Of a stretch of 64,000 nt of DNA, positions 36,060-44,397 are shown piece after piece. A program made the position numbers and the translations under genes. How positions within the stretch are numbered: position 1 is the stretch's first letter; each line of letters starts with the position of its first letter. The notes under the pieces were generated by a model. The model worked only from the letters and a program-made list of their open reading frames with translations. It searched no databases and was not told where the DNA came from. This DNA comes from JBBPYC01 sp965218765 (GTDB taxonomy: Bacteria; Pseudomonadota; Gammaproteobacteria; Burkholderiales; Burkholderiaceae_C): contig CBDCLU010000001.1 in the NCBI GenBank assembly GCA_965218765.1, positions 310,001-374,000 on the forward strand, in the 5' to 3' direction.

Positions 36060-37397
36060 CTACGCCGGCGCCAACGGCAATTCGATGACGAAAGTCGTGC
36101 CGCGGCCCAACTCGGAATGCACTCGAATCGAACCGTTGGCGCTTTTGACCACACGCTTGCAAAAAGCAAGACCCAATCCATTTCCGGTGTGGGCATCACT
36201 CGTGAAGAACGGCTCAAAAATTCTTTCCTTCATCTCGGGCGCAATGCCGGTTCCGCAATCACTCACCGCCAGCCGTCCATACCGCCCCTTGACGTCTATC
36301 TCGACGACGATGCTGCCGGGGTCCAAAGGCGTGTCCTTCGCTGCCAAAGCGCGCAGCGCATTTGTCAACAGATTGGCAAGCACCTGAACGAATAAAGTGG
36401 GTGAGGAAATGAAGTGGAAGTCCTGCTCGACTCGAACCAACACCAGTTCATGCTCTTGGGCGCTGCGAAACGGGAAATTCGAAAGTGCTTTCGTCACCAA
36501 CTTGGCGGCGTCGATCCGCTCCCCTGACCTAGTCAAATGGAGCTGACGTGCATTCATCACCTGCATGTCGATCTGGTGATTCATGCTGCGAACCAATCCA
36601 CTGAGCCGCTCGGCGAGCGCCTCGACTGCATGCGCCTCCTTGGGACTGCTATCCGCAACAACCGTGTGCAGCGCCTGCGCAATCAGCCCTGCGGTAGCAA
36701 GTGGAGTACGCAATTCATGAGCCACGATGCCGATCGTCGTCAGTGTGCGCCGCAAGCGAAGTCTTCTTTGGTTGGCAGTGGAAAATCCAAGCACGGTCGC
36801 GACCGCCCATGCGAACCCCAACACGGCTGCGTTGATCTCGGCTTCTGTTCCAACCAGTGGCGGCACAGTCGGGCCGACCACAAGAAATAGCGCATATGAG
36901 ATGGCGCTGCCGAGGATCACGCCAGCAGTGGCAATACGCCAGTCCACCAACTGGTAGTAGATCAAGACCATCGCTACTGCGCTGGCAAGCCACGCCTTGG
37001 TACCGCCGTTGCAGAGATACATCCAGCCAAAAAGCAGTGGCAAGTCCAGGAATGCGACCGCGTTGAACGTCCACTGCACCCTCTGCGCCCGCGCATCAGC
37101 CCGAAGGGCCATCAACAGCAGCAGCAAGCCCGACAGCGCTGCTGCCAGTCGAAGTTCCGGACTTTCCCACGGTTGTGGCAACTTGTAGGTCCAGATCCAT
37201 CCAAACAATGGATTGCCACAAATGATCAACCCACCGATCCAACCCATTCGCCATCGCGATGCGTGCAGCATCAGTTCGGGCGGTGCCAGGATGATGCCGA
37301 CAAGAATTTCCCGTTGCAACCATGCCAGCCAGCGTGCGACACGCGGCAGCCTGCCTTGCAAAGCCAGCCACAACGTTGCTGATTGACGCATCTCCAT
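36060..37397 (-). CDS. Membrane sensor histidine kinase (CqsS/LqsS/JqsS-like)
   Basis: A 445-residue kinase. The first 210 residues hold six or seven hydrophobic segments (such as IGGLIICGNPLFGWIW, AAALSGLLLLLMAL and WLASAVAMVLIYYQLV) with almost no periplasmic loops, the CqsS-like architecture for lipophilic signals. The H-box follows (IVAHELRTPLA, H227), then the N-box (LANLLTNALRAL), G1 (DCGTGI), F (FEPFFTS) and G2 (GNGLGLAF). There is no C-terminal receiver, so phosphate must pass to a separate protein, plausibly the one encoded next. It begins 8 bases after the enoyl-CoA hydratase stop codon, at the end of a fatty-acid gene run. Confidence 0.85.
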   Translation of the reverse strand: MEMRQSATLWLALQGRLPRVARWLAWLQREILVGIILAPPELMLHASRWRMGWIGGLIICGNPLFGWIWTYKLPQPWESPELRLAAALSGLLLLLMALRADARAQRVQWTFNAVAFLDLPLLFGWMYLCNGGTKAWLASAVAMVLIYYQLVDWRIATAGVILGSAISYALFLVVGPTVPPLVGTEAEINAAVLGFAWAVATVLGFSTANQRRLRLRRTLTTIGIVAHELRTPLATAGLIAQALHTVVADSSPKEAHAVEALAERLSGLVRSMNHQIDMQVMNARQLHLTRSGERIDAAKLVTKALSNFPFRSAQEHELVLVRVEQDFHFISSPTLFVQVLANLLTNALRALAAKDTPLDPGSIVVEIDVKGRYGRLAVSDCGTGIAPEMKERIFEPFFTSDAHTGNGLGLAFCKRVVKSANGSIRVHSELGRGTTFVIELPLAPA

Positions 37398-37405
37398 AAG
37401 ATCGA

Positions 37406-38182
37406 CTAGATATTGGAGAAATCCGGTTTGCGCTTGTCCATGAACGCGCCGAACGCCTCGCGCGCCGCTGGCTCGCGCAGCATGCGGCCGAAGTGTTCGC
37501 CTTCCGTGTCCATCTGACGCAGCACGGCGTCACGCTGGCCGAGCTTCATGAGTTGCTTGGTCGCGATCAGCGAAGCAAGCGGTTTGGCAGCGAGCCTGGC
37601 CGCCTGGGCCTGCGCCAGGGCATTGGCTTCTCCAGGCGGCACGATGCGGTTCACCAGGCCCAGCTCGAGCGCCGTCTCGGCCATCATTGGCTCGCCCAGC
37701 AGCAGCGCCTCCGCCGCGCGGTGGTAGCCGAACATCAGCGGCGCCAGCAGGCTGGACGCGGCTTCCGGGCACAGCCCGAGGTTCACGAACGGCATCGAAA
37801 ACGCTGCGTTGTCGCCTGCATAGACCAGATCGCAATGCAGCAGCATGGTGGTGCCGATGCCGACGGCCGGGCCGCAGACCGCAGCCACCAGCGGTTTGTC
37901 GAACGTGGCGATGCCGCGCAGAAAACGGTACACGGGCGAGTCCGCGCCGGACGGCGGCGCGTTCAAGAAGTCGCCGATGTCATTGCCCGCGCTGAAGATC
38001 GTTTCGTGCCCCTGCAGCACCACCGCGCGGACCGCTGCATCACCGGCAGCCTGCTCGATGGCGTCCGCCAGTTTTGCGTACATCGCACTGGTCAGCGAAT
38101 TCTTGCGCGCGAGCCGGTTGATGGTGAGCGTGAGCACACCTGCATCGGCGTGCCTCAGGATGTCGGTTTGAGTAGCTTCCAC
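37406..38182 (-). CDS. Enoyl-CoA hydratase/isomerase family protein
   Basis: A crotonase-fold protein of 258 residues starting at GTG 38182, with AAGGAG 11 bases upstream. The oxyanion-hole segments GHETIFSAGNDIGDFL and AAVCGPAVGIGTTMLLHCDLVYA are clear. The C-terminal half includes LGLCPEAASSLLAPLMFG and EALLLGEPMMAE. The PEAASS glutamate corresponds to one catalytic Glu, whereas the other position is not a clear Glu, so isomerase activity is as likely as hydratase. The gene lies 8 bases after the thioesterase stop and 8 bases before the kinase start, implying co-transcription with both. Confidence 0.85.
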   Translation of the reverse strand: MEATQTDILRHADAGVLTLTINRLARKNSLTSAMYAKLADAIEQAAGDAAVRAVVLQGHETIFSAGNDIGDFLNAPPSGADSPVYRFLRGIATFDKPLVAAVCGPAVGIGTTMLLHCDLVYAGDNAAFSMPFVNLGLCPEAASSLLAPLMFGYHRAAEALLLGEPMMAETALELGLVNRIVPPGEANALAQAQAARLAAKPLASLIATKQLMKLGQRDAVLRQMDTEGEHFGRMLREPAAREAFGAFMDKRKPDFSNI

Positions 38183-38190
38183 GATCGGTT

Positions 38191-39031
38191 TTACTCCTTG
38201 TAGTAGACGATCTGGTGCGAGCTTGCGAGCAGCAGGCCGGCCGGGCTCCACAGCCGCGCGGCCTGGTCGAAGTATCCGCTGCGAAACGCCGCTGCGGTGG
38301 CAACGCCGAGGATGTGCGAGGCGCCGACTGCGGCAAGCTGCGCGGCATCGGCGTGAAAGTAGGTCGTGATCGAGACGCTGCCGAACGCAGCCAGCCGGCC
38401 GCGCCGCAGCATGAGCCGTGGAAAAAACGCATCGGCCAGCGCTGCCAGCGACGCAAAATCCAGTGCACGCGGCGGCTCGTCGCGCAGCCACAGCAATGAG
38501 CGGGTGCCCGCCTCCTGCCCGTCAAACCGCTGCGGCAGCTCGCCTTCGACGAAGCGCAGGTCGTAGCGATCCAGCCAGACCGGTTGCCGGTCGCGCCGCT
38601 GCGCTTTCGGCGTGGCGTCGGCCGCTGTCGCGTTCGGCATCGCGATTTCATCGCTGCCCCAGGTGTCGCGGCGCAGCGCGGTGAACGCGGTGCCGGTGAG
38701 CGCCACCATATCGCCCTGGCGCAGCTCGATCGTCCAGTGCTGCGTGGACCGATTCGTGCGCACCGGCCGCGCAATCAGCTCAAAACGGGCCATCGGCCAG
38801 CGCCGCTGCGAAATTCACGGTCAGCGCCACCGGCTCCCCGCGCCGCTTCGGATGCCGCAGCACACTGCCAAGCGCCTGCGCCGCCGTGACACCGCCGAAC
38901 GGCCCGACCATGTTCGCGTAGGCCGGGCTGGTGCGGCCGTGCCAGTGGTCCTCGTCCTGGCCGGCCGTCAACTGCAGCGCGTGGTCGAATGGGTGGATGG
39001 ATTCGGTGCCGATGGCGGTGGTCGTATTCAA
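38191..39031 (-). pseudogene. Acyl-CoA thioesterase, single-base frameshift
   Basis: Two halves of one hotdog-fold thioesterase (TesB-like family) lie in different frames. The N-terminal half starts at TTG 39031 (GAGGAG 9 bases upstream; SIHPFDHALQL, YANMVGPFGGVTAAQAL) and ends ...NFAAALADGPF-stop. The C-terminal half reads FELIARPVRTNRSTQHWTIE to SSHQIVYYKE. An extra base in the four-A run at 38782-38785 accounts exactly for the break; removing one restores ADGPFELIARP and a protein of about 279 residues. An ATG just before the break could reinitiate the C-terminal half. This is either a real mutation or a sequencing error at the homopolymer. It lies between the DUF2147 and enoyl-CoA hydratase genes. 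Confidence 0.8.
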
Positions 39032-39075
39032 GGCAGGCCGCTCCTCAGATGTGGCTGATGTGACGGGCGCGGTAT

Positions 39076-39516
39076 TCAGGGCCCTACGCGCACCCAGGTC
39101 TGGGTCCGGCTGAACGGCCCGAACGAGCCGCGCACGTTCAGCTTTTCGCCATTGTCGATCGGGGTCAGGCGCAGCGCATACGTGGTGCCGTTTTCCGGAT
39201 CGAGGATGCGGCCGCCTTCCCAGACCGCGCGGCCTTGCAGCTCCTTGCCGCCACGGATGATTTCCAGGCCGACGATCGGCTGGTCCTTGCGGTCGTCGCT
39301 GCAGGCGATGCAGAGCGGATCGGGCACGGGCGGCGGTGCCAGCAGCTTCTCGATACGCCCACTCAACGTGCCATCCGGCCGCTGCGTGATGCGCAGCAGG
39401 GCTGCGGGCTTGCCCGTGTCGTCGTCGATGCTTTGCCAACTGCCCAGCGGCGTCATCTGCGCAAGCGCCGGCAATGTTGCGAGTGTGATCAGCGCGCAGG
39501 TGATGGCTGCCTTCAT
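39076..39516 (-). CDS. DUF2147-domain exported protein
   Basis: A 146-residue protein with a signal peptide (MKAAITCALITLATLPALAQ, cleavage after ALA) and a DUF2147 domain (PLGSWQSIDDDTGKPAALLRI, GRIEKLLAPP, GRILDPENGTTYALRL, VRGSFGPFSRTQTWVR). The family is periplasmic or outer-membrane-associated and of unknown function, with a lipocalin-like fold suggested. Its ATG overlaps the acyl-CoA dehydrogenase stop (ATGA), so it is expressed with the fatty-acid genes. Two cysteines (CIACSDD) are conserved in part of the family. Confidence 0.85.
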   Translation of the reverse strand: MKAAITCALITLATLPALAQMTPLGSWQSIDDDTGKPAALLRITQRPDGTLSGRIEKLLAPPPVPDPLCIACSDDRKDQPIVGLEIIRGGKELQGRAVWEGGRILDPENGTTYALRLTPIDNGEKLNVRGSFGPFSRTQTWVRVGP

Positions 39517-41309
39517 GCGAGCGCGTCTGCCGTGTCCATCAGGTTGCCGACGTTGGCGCGTGCGGTGCGCAGCAAGGTCGCCGTCTCCGGCAGCAGCCGC
39601 GCGAAATAAAACCGCGCGGTCTGCAGCTTGGCCGCATAGAACGGATCGCTGCTGCCGCCTGCGACCTCGCGCAGCGCGACTTGTGCCATGCGCGTCCAGA
39701 AGTAGCCGAACGCGAGGTGCCCTGCGATGCGCAGGTAGTCGCTGGCGGCAGCCCCGACGGCTTCCGGCTGCTGCAGCGCCTGCATGCCGATCTCGGTGGT
39801 CAGCCGGGTCAGCTCGCCGCCCAATGCGCCCAGCGGCTGCAGGAACTCGGCCATCTGCGCATTGCCGCTTTCCTCCACCACCAGCGCCGCGATCAGCTTG
39901 CCGAACTTCTTCAACGCCGCACCCTGGTCACCGAGCACCTTGCGGCCGAGCAGATCGAGCGCCTGGATCTCATTGGTGCCTTCGTAGATCATGTTGATGC
40001 GCGCATCGCGCACGAAGCGCTCCATGCCGGTCTCCGCGATGTAGCCGTGGCCGCCGAACACCTGCAGGCAGCCGGAGATCGCGGCAAAGCCGTTGTCGGT
40101 CAGGAATGCTTTCACGATCGGCGTCAGGAGCGCAACCAGCGCAGCACTTTCCGTGCGGACCTTTTCATCCGGATGCTGGCGTTCGCGGTCGATCAGCAGC
40201 GCGCAGTAGATCGACATCGCACGGCCGCCTTCCGCATACGCTTTTGCCGTGAGCAGGCTGCGGCGCACGCCGGGGTGCACGATGATCGGATCGGCCGGCT
40301 GGGAGGGCTCGGCCGGCCCCGACAACGCCCGCATCTGCAAGCGGTCTTTGGCATAAGCCAACGCGTTTTGATAAGCGACTTCGGTCAGCCCCAGCGACTG
40401 GTTGCCGACGCCCAGCCGCGCTGCGTTCATCATCACGAACATCGCAGCAAGGCCCTTGTTCGGCTCGCCGACCAGCGTGCCGACCGCGCCGTCCAGCGTG
40501 ATCTGCGCAGTCGCGTTGCCGTGGATGCCCATCTTGTGTTCGAGCCCGCTGCAAAAGACTGCATTGCGTTCGCCGATGTGGCCGTCTGCATCCACCAGAA
40601 ACTTCGGCACCGCGAACAGGCTGATGCCCTTGCTGCCCTTGGGTGCATCCGGCAGCCGCGCCAGCACCAGATGCACGATGTTCTCGGCCAGGTCATGCTC
40701 GCCCGAGCTGATGAAAATCTTGTTGCCGGTGATCGAATAGCTGCCATCGGCATGCGGCTCGGCCTTGGCACGCAGCAGACCCAGGTCGGTGCCGCACTGC
40801 GGCTCGGTCAGGCACATCGAGCCGGTCCATTCGCCGCTGGTGAGCTTCGGCAGATAGATTTTTTGCTGCTGCTCGCTGCCGTGCGCATGCAGCGCTTCAT
40901 AGGCGCCGTGCGACAGGCCCGGATACATGCCCCAGGCCTGGTTTGCGCTGTTGATCATCTCGTAGACGCACTGGTTCAGCACGATCGGCAAGCCTTGTCC
41001 GCCATACGCTTCATCGCACGCCAGGCTTGGCCAGCCACCATCGATGAACTGGCGATAGGCGTCCTTGAAGCCGTCCGGCGTCTTCACTTCATGCGTGGAT
41101 TTGTCGAGCGTGCAGCCCTGTTCGTCGCCGACTGCGTTGAGCGGAAAGATCACTTCGCTCGTGAACTTGCCGGCTTCCTCGAGCACTGCATCAATCGTGC
41201 CGGCGTCCAGCGCCTCGTGCGCGGGCATCGCACGGTAGTCATCAATGACATGAAAGACTTCGTGCAGCAGAAAATTCATGTCGCGCAGGGGCGGGGTATA
41301 GCTGGGCAT
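39513..41309 (-). CDS. Acyl-CoA dehydrogenase (long, DmdC-like subfamily)
   Basis: A FAD-dependent acyl-CoA dehydrogenase of 598 residues, belonging to the long subfamily with an extra C-terminal domain. Motifs are YTPPLRDMNFLLHEVF at the N-terminus, GEWTGSMCLTEPQCGTDLG (flavin site), KIFISSGEHDL, and INMIYEGTNEIQALDLLGRKV near residue 450. Start at 41309: AAGGAG lies 9 bases upstream; the frame is open to 41426. The DmdC group includes 3-methylmercaptopropionyl-CoA dehydrogenases, but general medium/long-chain acyl-CoA use is equally possible. First gene of the acyl-CoA/sensor-kinase run, with a TetR gene upstream. Confidence 0.9.
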   Translation of the reverse strand: MPSYTPPLRDMNFLLHEVFHVIDDYRAMPAHEALDAGTIDAVLEEAGKFTSEVIFPLNAVGDEQGCTLDKSTHEVKTPDGFKDAYRQFIDGGWPSLACDEAYGGQGLPIVLNQCVYEMINSANQAWGMYPGLSHGAYEALHAHGSEQQQKIYLPKLTSGEWTGSMCLTEPQCGTDLGLLRAKAEPHADGSYSITGNKIFISSGEHDLAENIVHLVLARLPDAPKGSKGISLFAVPKFLVDADGHIGERNAVFCSGLEHKMGIHGNATAQITLDGAVGTLVGEPNKGLAAMFVMMNAARLGVGNQSLGLTEVAYQNALAYAKDRLQMRALSGPAEPSQPADPIIVHPGVRRSLLTAKAYAEGGRAMSIYCALLIDRERQHPDEKVRTESAALVALLTPIVKAFLTDNGFAAISGCLQVFGGHGYIAETGMERFVRDARINMIYEGTNEIQALDLLGRKVLGDQGAALKKFGKLIAALVVEESGNAQMAEFLQPLGALGGELTRLTTEIGMQALQQPEAVGAAASDYLRIAGHLAFGYFWTRMAQVALREVAGGSSDPFYAAKLQTARFYFARLLPETATLLRTARANVGNLMDTADALA

Positions 41310-41426
41310 GGGACGGTGCTCCTTGAAAAGAGTGGGAAACGGTTGTGCGAGATGGGTTGGGGAAAAGAGGTGTGCAGACCCGCAACCGGCGGCACCTCCC
41401 GTCGGCGGCAATGCGTCGCGGATCAT

Positions 41427-42080
41427 TCAGTCGATGGTGGTGGCAGTCGTCGTGCCGTAGCGCTCAAGCAGATTGGTGAAGCCGGCGCGTGCGCGATGCG
41501 GCGCTGCCGCCCAGCGCATGAGCCGAGCTTCGAAATGCAGCGCCAGCACCAACGCGTGGATCTCGAAAGCGACTTGCTCAGCCTCGGCATCCGCGCGAAG
41601 ATGGCGCTCCTGCTTCGCCTGCTGCACGGTGCGGCGCAACGCGGCCAGCCAGACATCGAGCGCCTGCGCCAGCGCATCGCGCACCGGGCCGGGCCGGTCA
41701 TCGAATTCGGCCGCGCCGCTGATGAAGATGCAGCCGGCGCCGCTGGCGCTGCCGACCTGGGAGGTCCACAACTCGAACAATCGCTGCAGCCGCGGCAACC
41801 CGCGTGGCTGCCGCAACGCCGGCGCGAACACGGCGCGCTCGAAGCGGTCGAAATAGCCGCGCAACACGGCGATCTGCAGCTCCTCACGCGAGCCGAAGTG
41901 CGCAAACACGCCCGACTTGCTCATGCCCGCAGCTTCTGCCAGCGCGCCGATCGACAAACCTTCAAGCCCTGTCTGCGCAGCCAGGCGCAGTGCGGCATCG
42001 AGGATCACGGCTTTGGTCTGCCGGCCCTTCTGCGGCGCGCGGTCGGACTTGGTCGGGTTGTCCGGGGTAAGCAGTGTCAC
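41427..42080 (-). CDS. TetR-family transcriptional regulator
   Basis: A 217-residue regulator counted from the GTG at 42080. The helix-turn-helix is ILDAALRLAAQTGLEGLSIGAL, then AAGMSKSGVFAHFGSREEL. The C-terminal domain resembles the family group with AGCIFISGAAEFDDRPGPVRD. The frame is open to an ATG at 42137, but that extension would run through a palindrome that looks like the gene's own operator. The ligand is probably an acyl-CoA or related lipid given the downstream acyl-CoA dehydrogenase gene, which it may repress. Confidence 0.85.
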   Translation of the reverse strand: MTLLTPDNPTKSDRAPQKGRQTKAVILDAALRLAAQTGLEGLSIGALAEAAGMSKSGVFAHFGSREELQIAVLRGYFDRFERAVFAPALRQPRGLPRLQRLFELWTSQVGSASGAGCIFISGAAEFDDRPGPVRDALAQALDVWLAALRRTVQQAKQERHLRADAEAEQVAFEIHALVLALHFEARLMRWAAAPHRARAGFTNLLERYGTTTATTID

Positions 42081-42086
42081 GGTTGC

Positions 42087-42112
42087 AAATAGAACGAACG
42101 ATCGTGCTATTT
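42087..42112. promoter_or_regulatory. Palindromic operator upstream of the TetR gene
   Basis: The arms AAATAGnACGA and TCGTnCTATTT enclose four bases (ACGA) and match at every position except one per arm. A 26-base dyad 7 bases ahead of the GTG start is typical of TetR autoregulation. Confidence 0.55.
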
Positions 42113-42155
42113 TGCAGACTTTTGACGGGCTCGGCAAGCCGGCAGCCCTGCGCGA

Positions 42156-43271
42156 TTAGCGGTCGGCCTGAATCACGATCGGATCAAAGCTGCGCCGCGC
42201 CTTCAACTGCACCGCATCCCAGTCGATCCCGATGCCCGGCGATTCAGGCGCCACCGCTTGACCATCCACGACCGTCAAGCGGCTGGTGGTCAGGTCGTCG
42301 AGCTGCGGGATGTATTCGACCCAGCGCGCGTTCGGCACCGCGGCGCACAGGCTCACGTGCAGTTCCATCAGGAAGTGCGGACAGATCGCCATGTTGTGCG
42401 CTTCGGCCAGGTGCGCGACCTTGAGCCAGGGCGTGATGCCGCCGATGCGTGCGACATCGGCCTGCACGATCGAGCAGGCGCCCTGGCGCAAATACTCACC
42501 GAACTGGGCCAGGTGGTAGATCGACTCGCCGACCGCGATCGGCACGCTGGTGCTTTGCAGCAATTGCGCATGCGCGGCGATGTGTTCAGCCGGCATCGGC
42601 TCCTCGAACCAGGCCAGGTCCAGCTCGGCGTACTGGCGTGCGCGCCGGCTCGCCTCGGCCAGCGTGAAGCATTGGTTCGCATCGACCATCAACTCGAAAT
42701 CCGGCCCGACCGCGCTGCGCACGGCCGACAGCCGCGCGATGTCGTCGGCCACATGCGGCTTGCCGACCTTGAGCTTGGCTCCCAGAAAACCGTTGGCGCG
42801 GGCCTGCAGCGTCTCTTCCACCAGTTGCGGGAGCTCCAGGTTGAGCCAGCCTCCCTCGGTGGTATAGACAGGAACGCGCGGCTGGGCGCCGCCTGCCATG
42901 CGCCACAGCGGCAGGCCCTGGGCCTTGCCGTTGCGATCCCACAGCGCGGTGTCGATCGCGGCCAGTGCCAGACTCGTGATCGCACCCACGGTGGTGGCGT
43001 GCGTGGCGAAGAACAGTTCGCGCCAGATCGCCTCGACCCGCTGCGGATCGCGCCCGATGAGCCGTGGCGCCAGGTGGTCGCGCAGCAGCGCAACGATCGA
43101 CGAGCCGCCGGTGCCGATCGTGTAGGTGTAGCCGATGCCCTCGGAGCCGTCATCGCAGCGCACGGTGACCAGCACGGTTTCCTGCGTCACGAAGGACTGG
43201 ATCGCGTCGCGCCGCACCACCTTGGGCGGGATGTCGATCTGGCTGATCTCGACGCGATCGATCTTGCTCAT
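42156..43271 (-). CDS. Mandelate racemase/muconate lactonizing enzyme family dehydratase
   Basis: An enolase-superfamily enzyme of 371 residues. It has the K-x-K motif (GAKLKVGK), metal ligands Asp (LMVDANQ), Glu (WFEEPMP) and Glu (AVGESIYH), and the catalytic His in ICPHFLMELH followed by RWVEY, the mandelate-racemase subgroup pattern. Such proteins dehydrate acid sugars (galactarate, talarate, fuconate, gluconate). The gene is 57 bases downstream of an SDR gene and close to a TRAP transporter and a UxaA-family gene, so a sugar-acid substrate is likely. The exact acid is not resolvable by reading. Confidence 0.85.
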   Translation of the reverse strand: MSKIDRVEISQIDIPPKVVRRDAIQSFVTQETVLVTVRCDDGSEGIGYTYTIGTGGSSIVALLRDHLAPRLIGRDPQRVEAIWRELFFATHATTVGAITSLALAAIDTALWDRNGKAQGLPLWRMAGGAQPRVPVYTTEGGWLNLELPQLVEETLQARANGFLGAKLKVGKPHVADDIARLSAVRSAVGPDFELMVDANQCFTLAEASRRARQYAELDLAWFEEPMPAEHIAAHAQLLQSTSVPIAVGESIYHLAQFGEYLRQGACSIVQADVARIGGITPWLKVAHLAEAHNMAICPHFLMELHVSLCAAVPNARWVEYIPQLDDLTTSRLTVVDGQAVAPESPGIGIDWDAVQLKARRSFDPIVIQADR

Positions 43272-43328
43272 TTCTCGTGCCTCACGGTCGGACGGTGCGG
43301 TTGCCGACCGTCGCCGTCTAAAGCCGGT

Positions 43329-44063
43329 TCAAATCGTCATGCCGCCGTCGACCGCAAATGCCTGCCCGGTGGCGAACTGCGATTCGTCGCTGGCCAGAAA
43401 CACCACCACGGGCGCGATCTCGTCGGCCTGCGCGAGCCGCCCCATCGGCTGGCGCGCGATGAACGCCTTGCGCGCGGCTACAGGGTCGGCGTTCGCGTTG
43501 ATGCGTTCGCCAAGCGATGGGGTATCGACCGTGCCGGGACACACCGCGTTGCAGCGAATGCCCTGCGTGATGTAGTCGGCGGCCACGCTCTTGGTCAGAC
43601 CGAGCACGGCTGCCTTGGTGGTGCCGTAGACGCAGCGGTTGGGCAGCCCTTTCATGCTGGAGCAGACGCTGGCCATGTTGATGATGCTGCCCACCCCCGC
43701 CGCCAGCATGCCGGGCAGCACGGCCTGAATGGTCCAGAGCTGCGCACGCACGTTCAGGTGGAACGCAAAGTCGAGGTCGTCATCGCTTGCGTCAAGCGCG
43801 GAGCCGTTGTGCACGACGCCGGCACAGTTGAATAGCACGTCAAGCGCGGGCGCATCCGCAAAAAACGCGGTGATCGCGCCTTTGTCGAGCACGTCGAGCC
43901 TGGCGGTCTTGACGTTCGCTGCACCCGCGTAGCGCTCCAGCAGTTGTGCGTTGACGTCGGTCGCCCAGACCTGCGCGCCTTCCGCGGCCATGGCCATCAC
44001 GCTGGCGTGGCCGATGCCTTGCCCGGCGGCGGTGACCAGCACGGTTTTGCCTTTGAGTCTCAT
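43329..44063 (-). CDS. SDR-family sugar-acid dehydrogenase (2-keto-3-deoxy-L-fuconate dehydrogenase-like)
   Basis: A 244-residue NAD(P)-dependent short-chain dehydrogenase. The motifs VLVTAAGQGIGHASVMAMAAEGA, LFNCAGVVHNG, the catalytic NMASVCSS and YGTTKAAVLGLTKS, and the C-terminal GRLAQADEIAPVVVFLASDES are intact. The opening MRLKGKTVLVTAAGQGIG and NRCVYGTTKAAV resemble 2-keto-3-deoxy-L-fuconate dehydrogenases. It probably oxidises a 2-keto-3-deoxy acid produced by the adjacent dehydratase. The start at 44063 is preferred over the upstream frame (to 44129). It is divergent from the TRAP transporter operon. Confidence 0.82.
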   Translation of the reverse strand: MRLKGKTVLVTAAGQGIGHASVMAMAAEGAQVWATDVNAQLLERYAGAANVKTARLDVLDKGAITAFFADAPALDVLFNCAGVVHNGSALDASDDDLDFAFHLNVRAQLWTIQAVLPGMLAAGVGSIINMASVCSSMKGLPNRCVYGTTKAAVLGLTKSVAADYITQGIRCNAVCPGTVDTPSLGERINANADPVAARKAFIARQPMGRLAQADEIAPVVVFLASDESQFATGQAFAVDGGMTI

Positions 44064-44397
44064 GCGTTGTCCGAACAAAAAAGAACGAAAGTGTCGGTGA
44101 TGGGACGGCGCGCCGATTGGGGTTAGCACGGTGGCTGCGGCATCCGATCGCCCCTATTCTTGATTGGCTTGACCACCGGGCCAATCAAGGACAACCCTTA
44201 AAGACTGTTGTGTTCAACCAGACCGCTGGACCGCAGCGATGTTGATCGTGGGATCGCAAGCCCGGCGCAGCAGATGCAGTGACGCACCATCCCATCGAAA
44301 ACGCCATCAACCCTTCAACACACGCGTTCGCTCGGGGCCACCTTGCTTGCGCTTCGACGCCGCTTCTCAAACCGTCCATTTCACCCAAGGAGACACC
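44064..44397. promoter_or_regulatory. Divergent regulatory region with a 31-bp palindrome (44159-44189)
   Basis: This 334-base region between the SDR gene and the TRAP transporter operon holds no gene. At its centre the arms CTTGATTGG (44159-44167) and CCAATCAAG (44181-44189) are perfect inverted repeats around a 13-base core. The TTGG...CCAA form fits a GntR or LacI-family operator controlling both directions. No regulator gene lies in the cluster itself. Confidence 0.6.

Noticed and set aside
39681..42092. An 803-codon plus-strand open frame opposite acyl-CoA dehydrogenase and TetR
   Set aside because: Shadow frame of two well-supported genes.
41427..42137. Longer TetR protein starting at ATG 42137
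   Set aside because: It would translate through the palindromic operator, and the extra residues do not look like part of the family.
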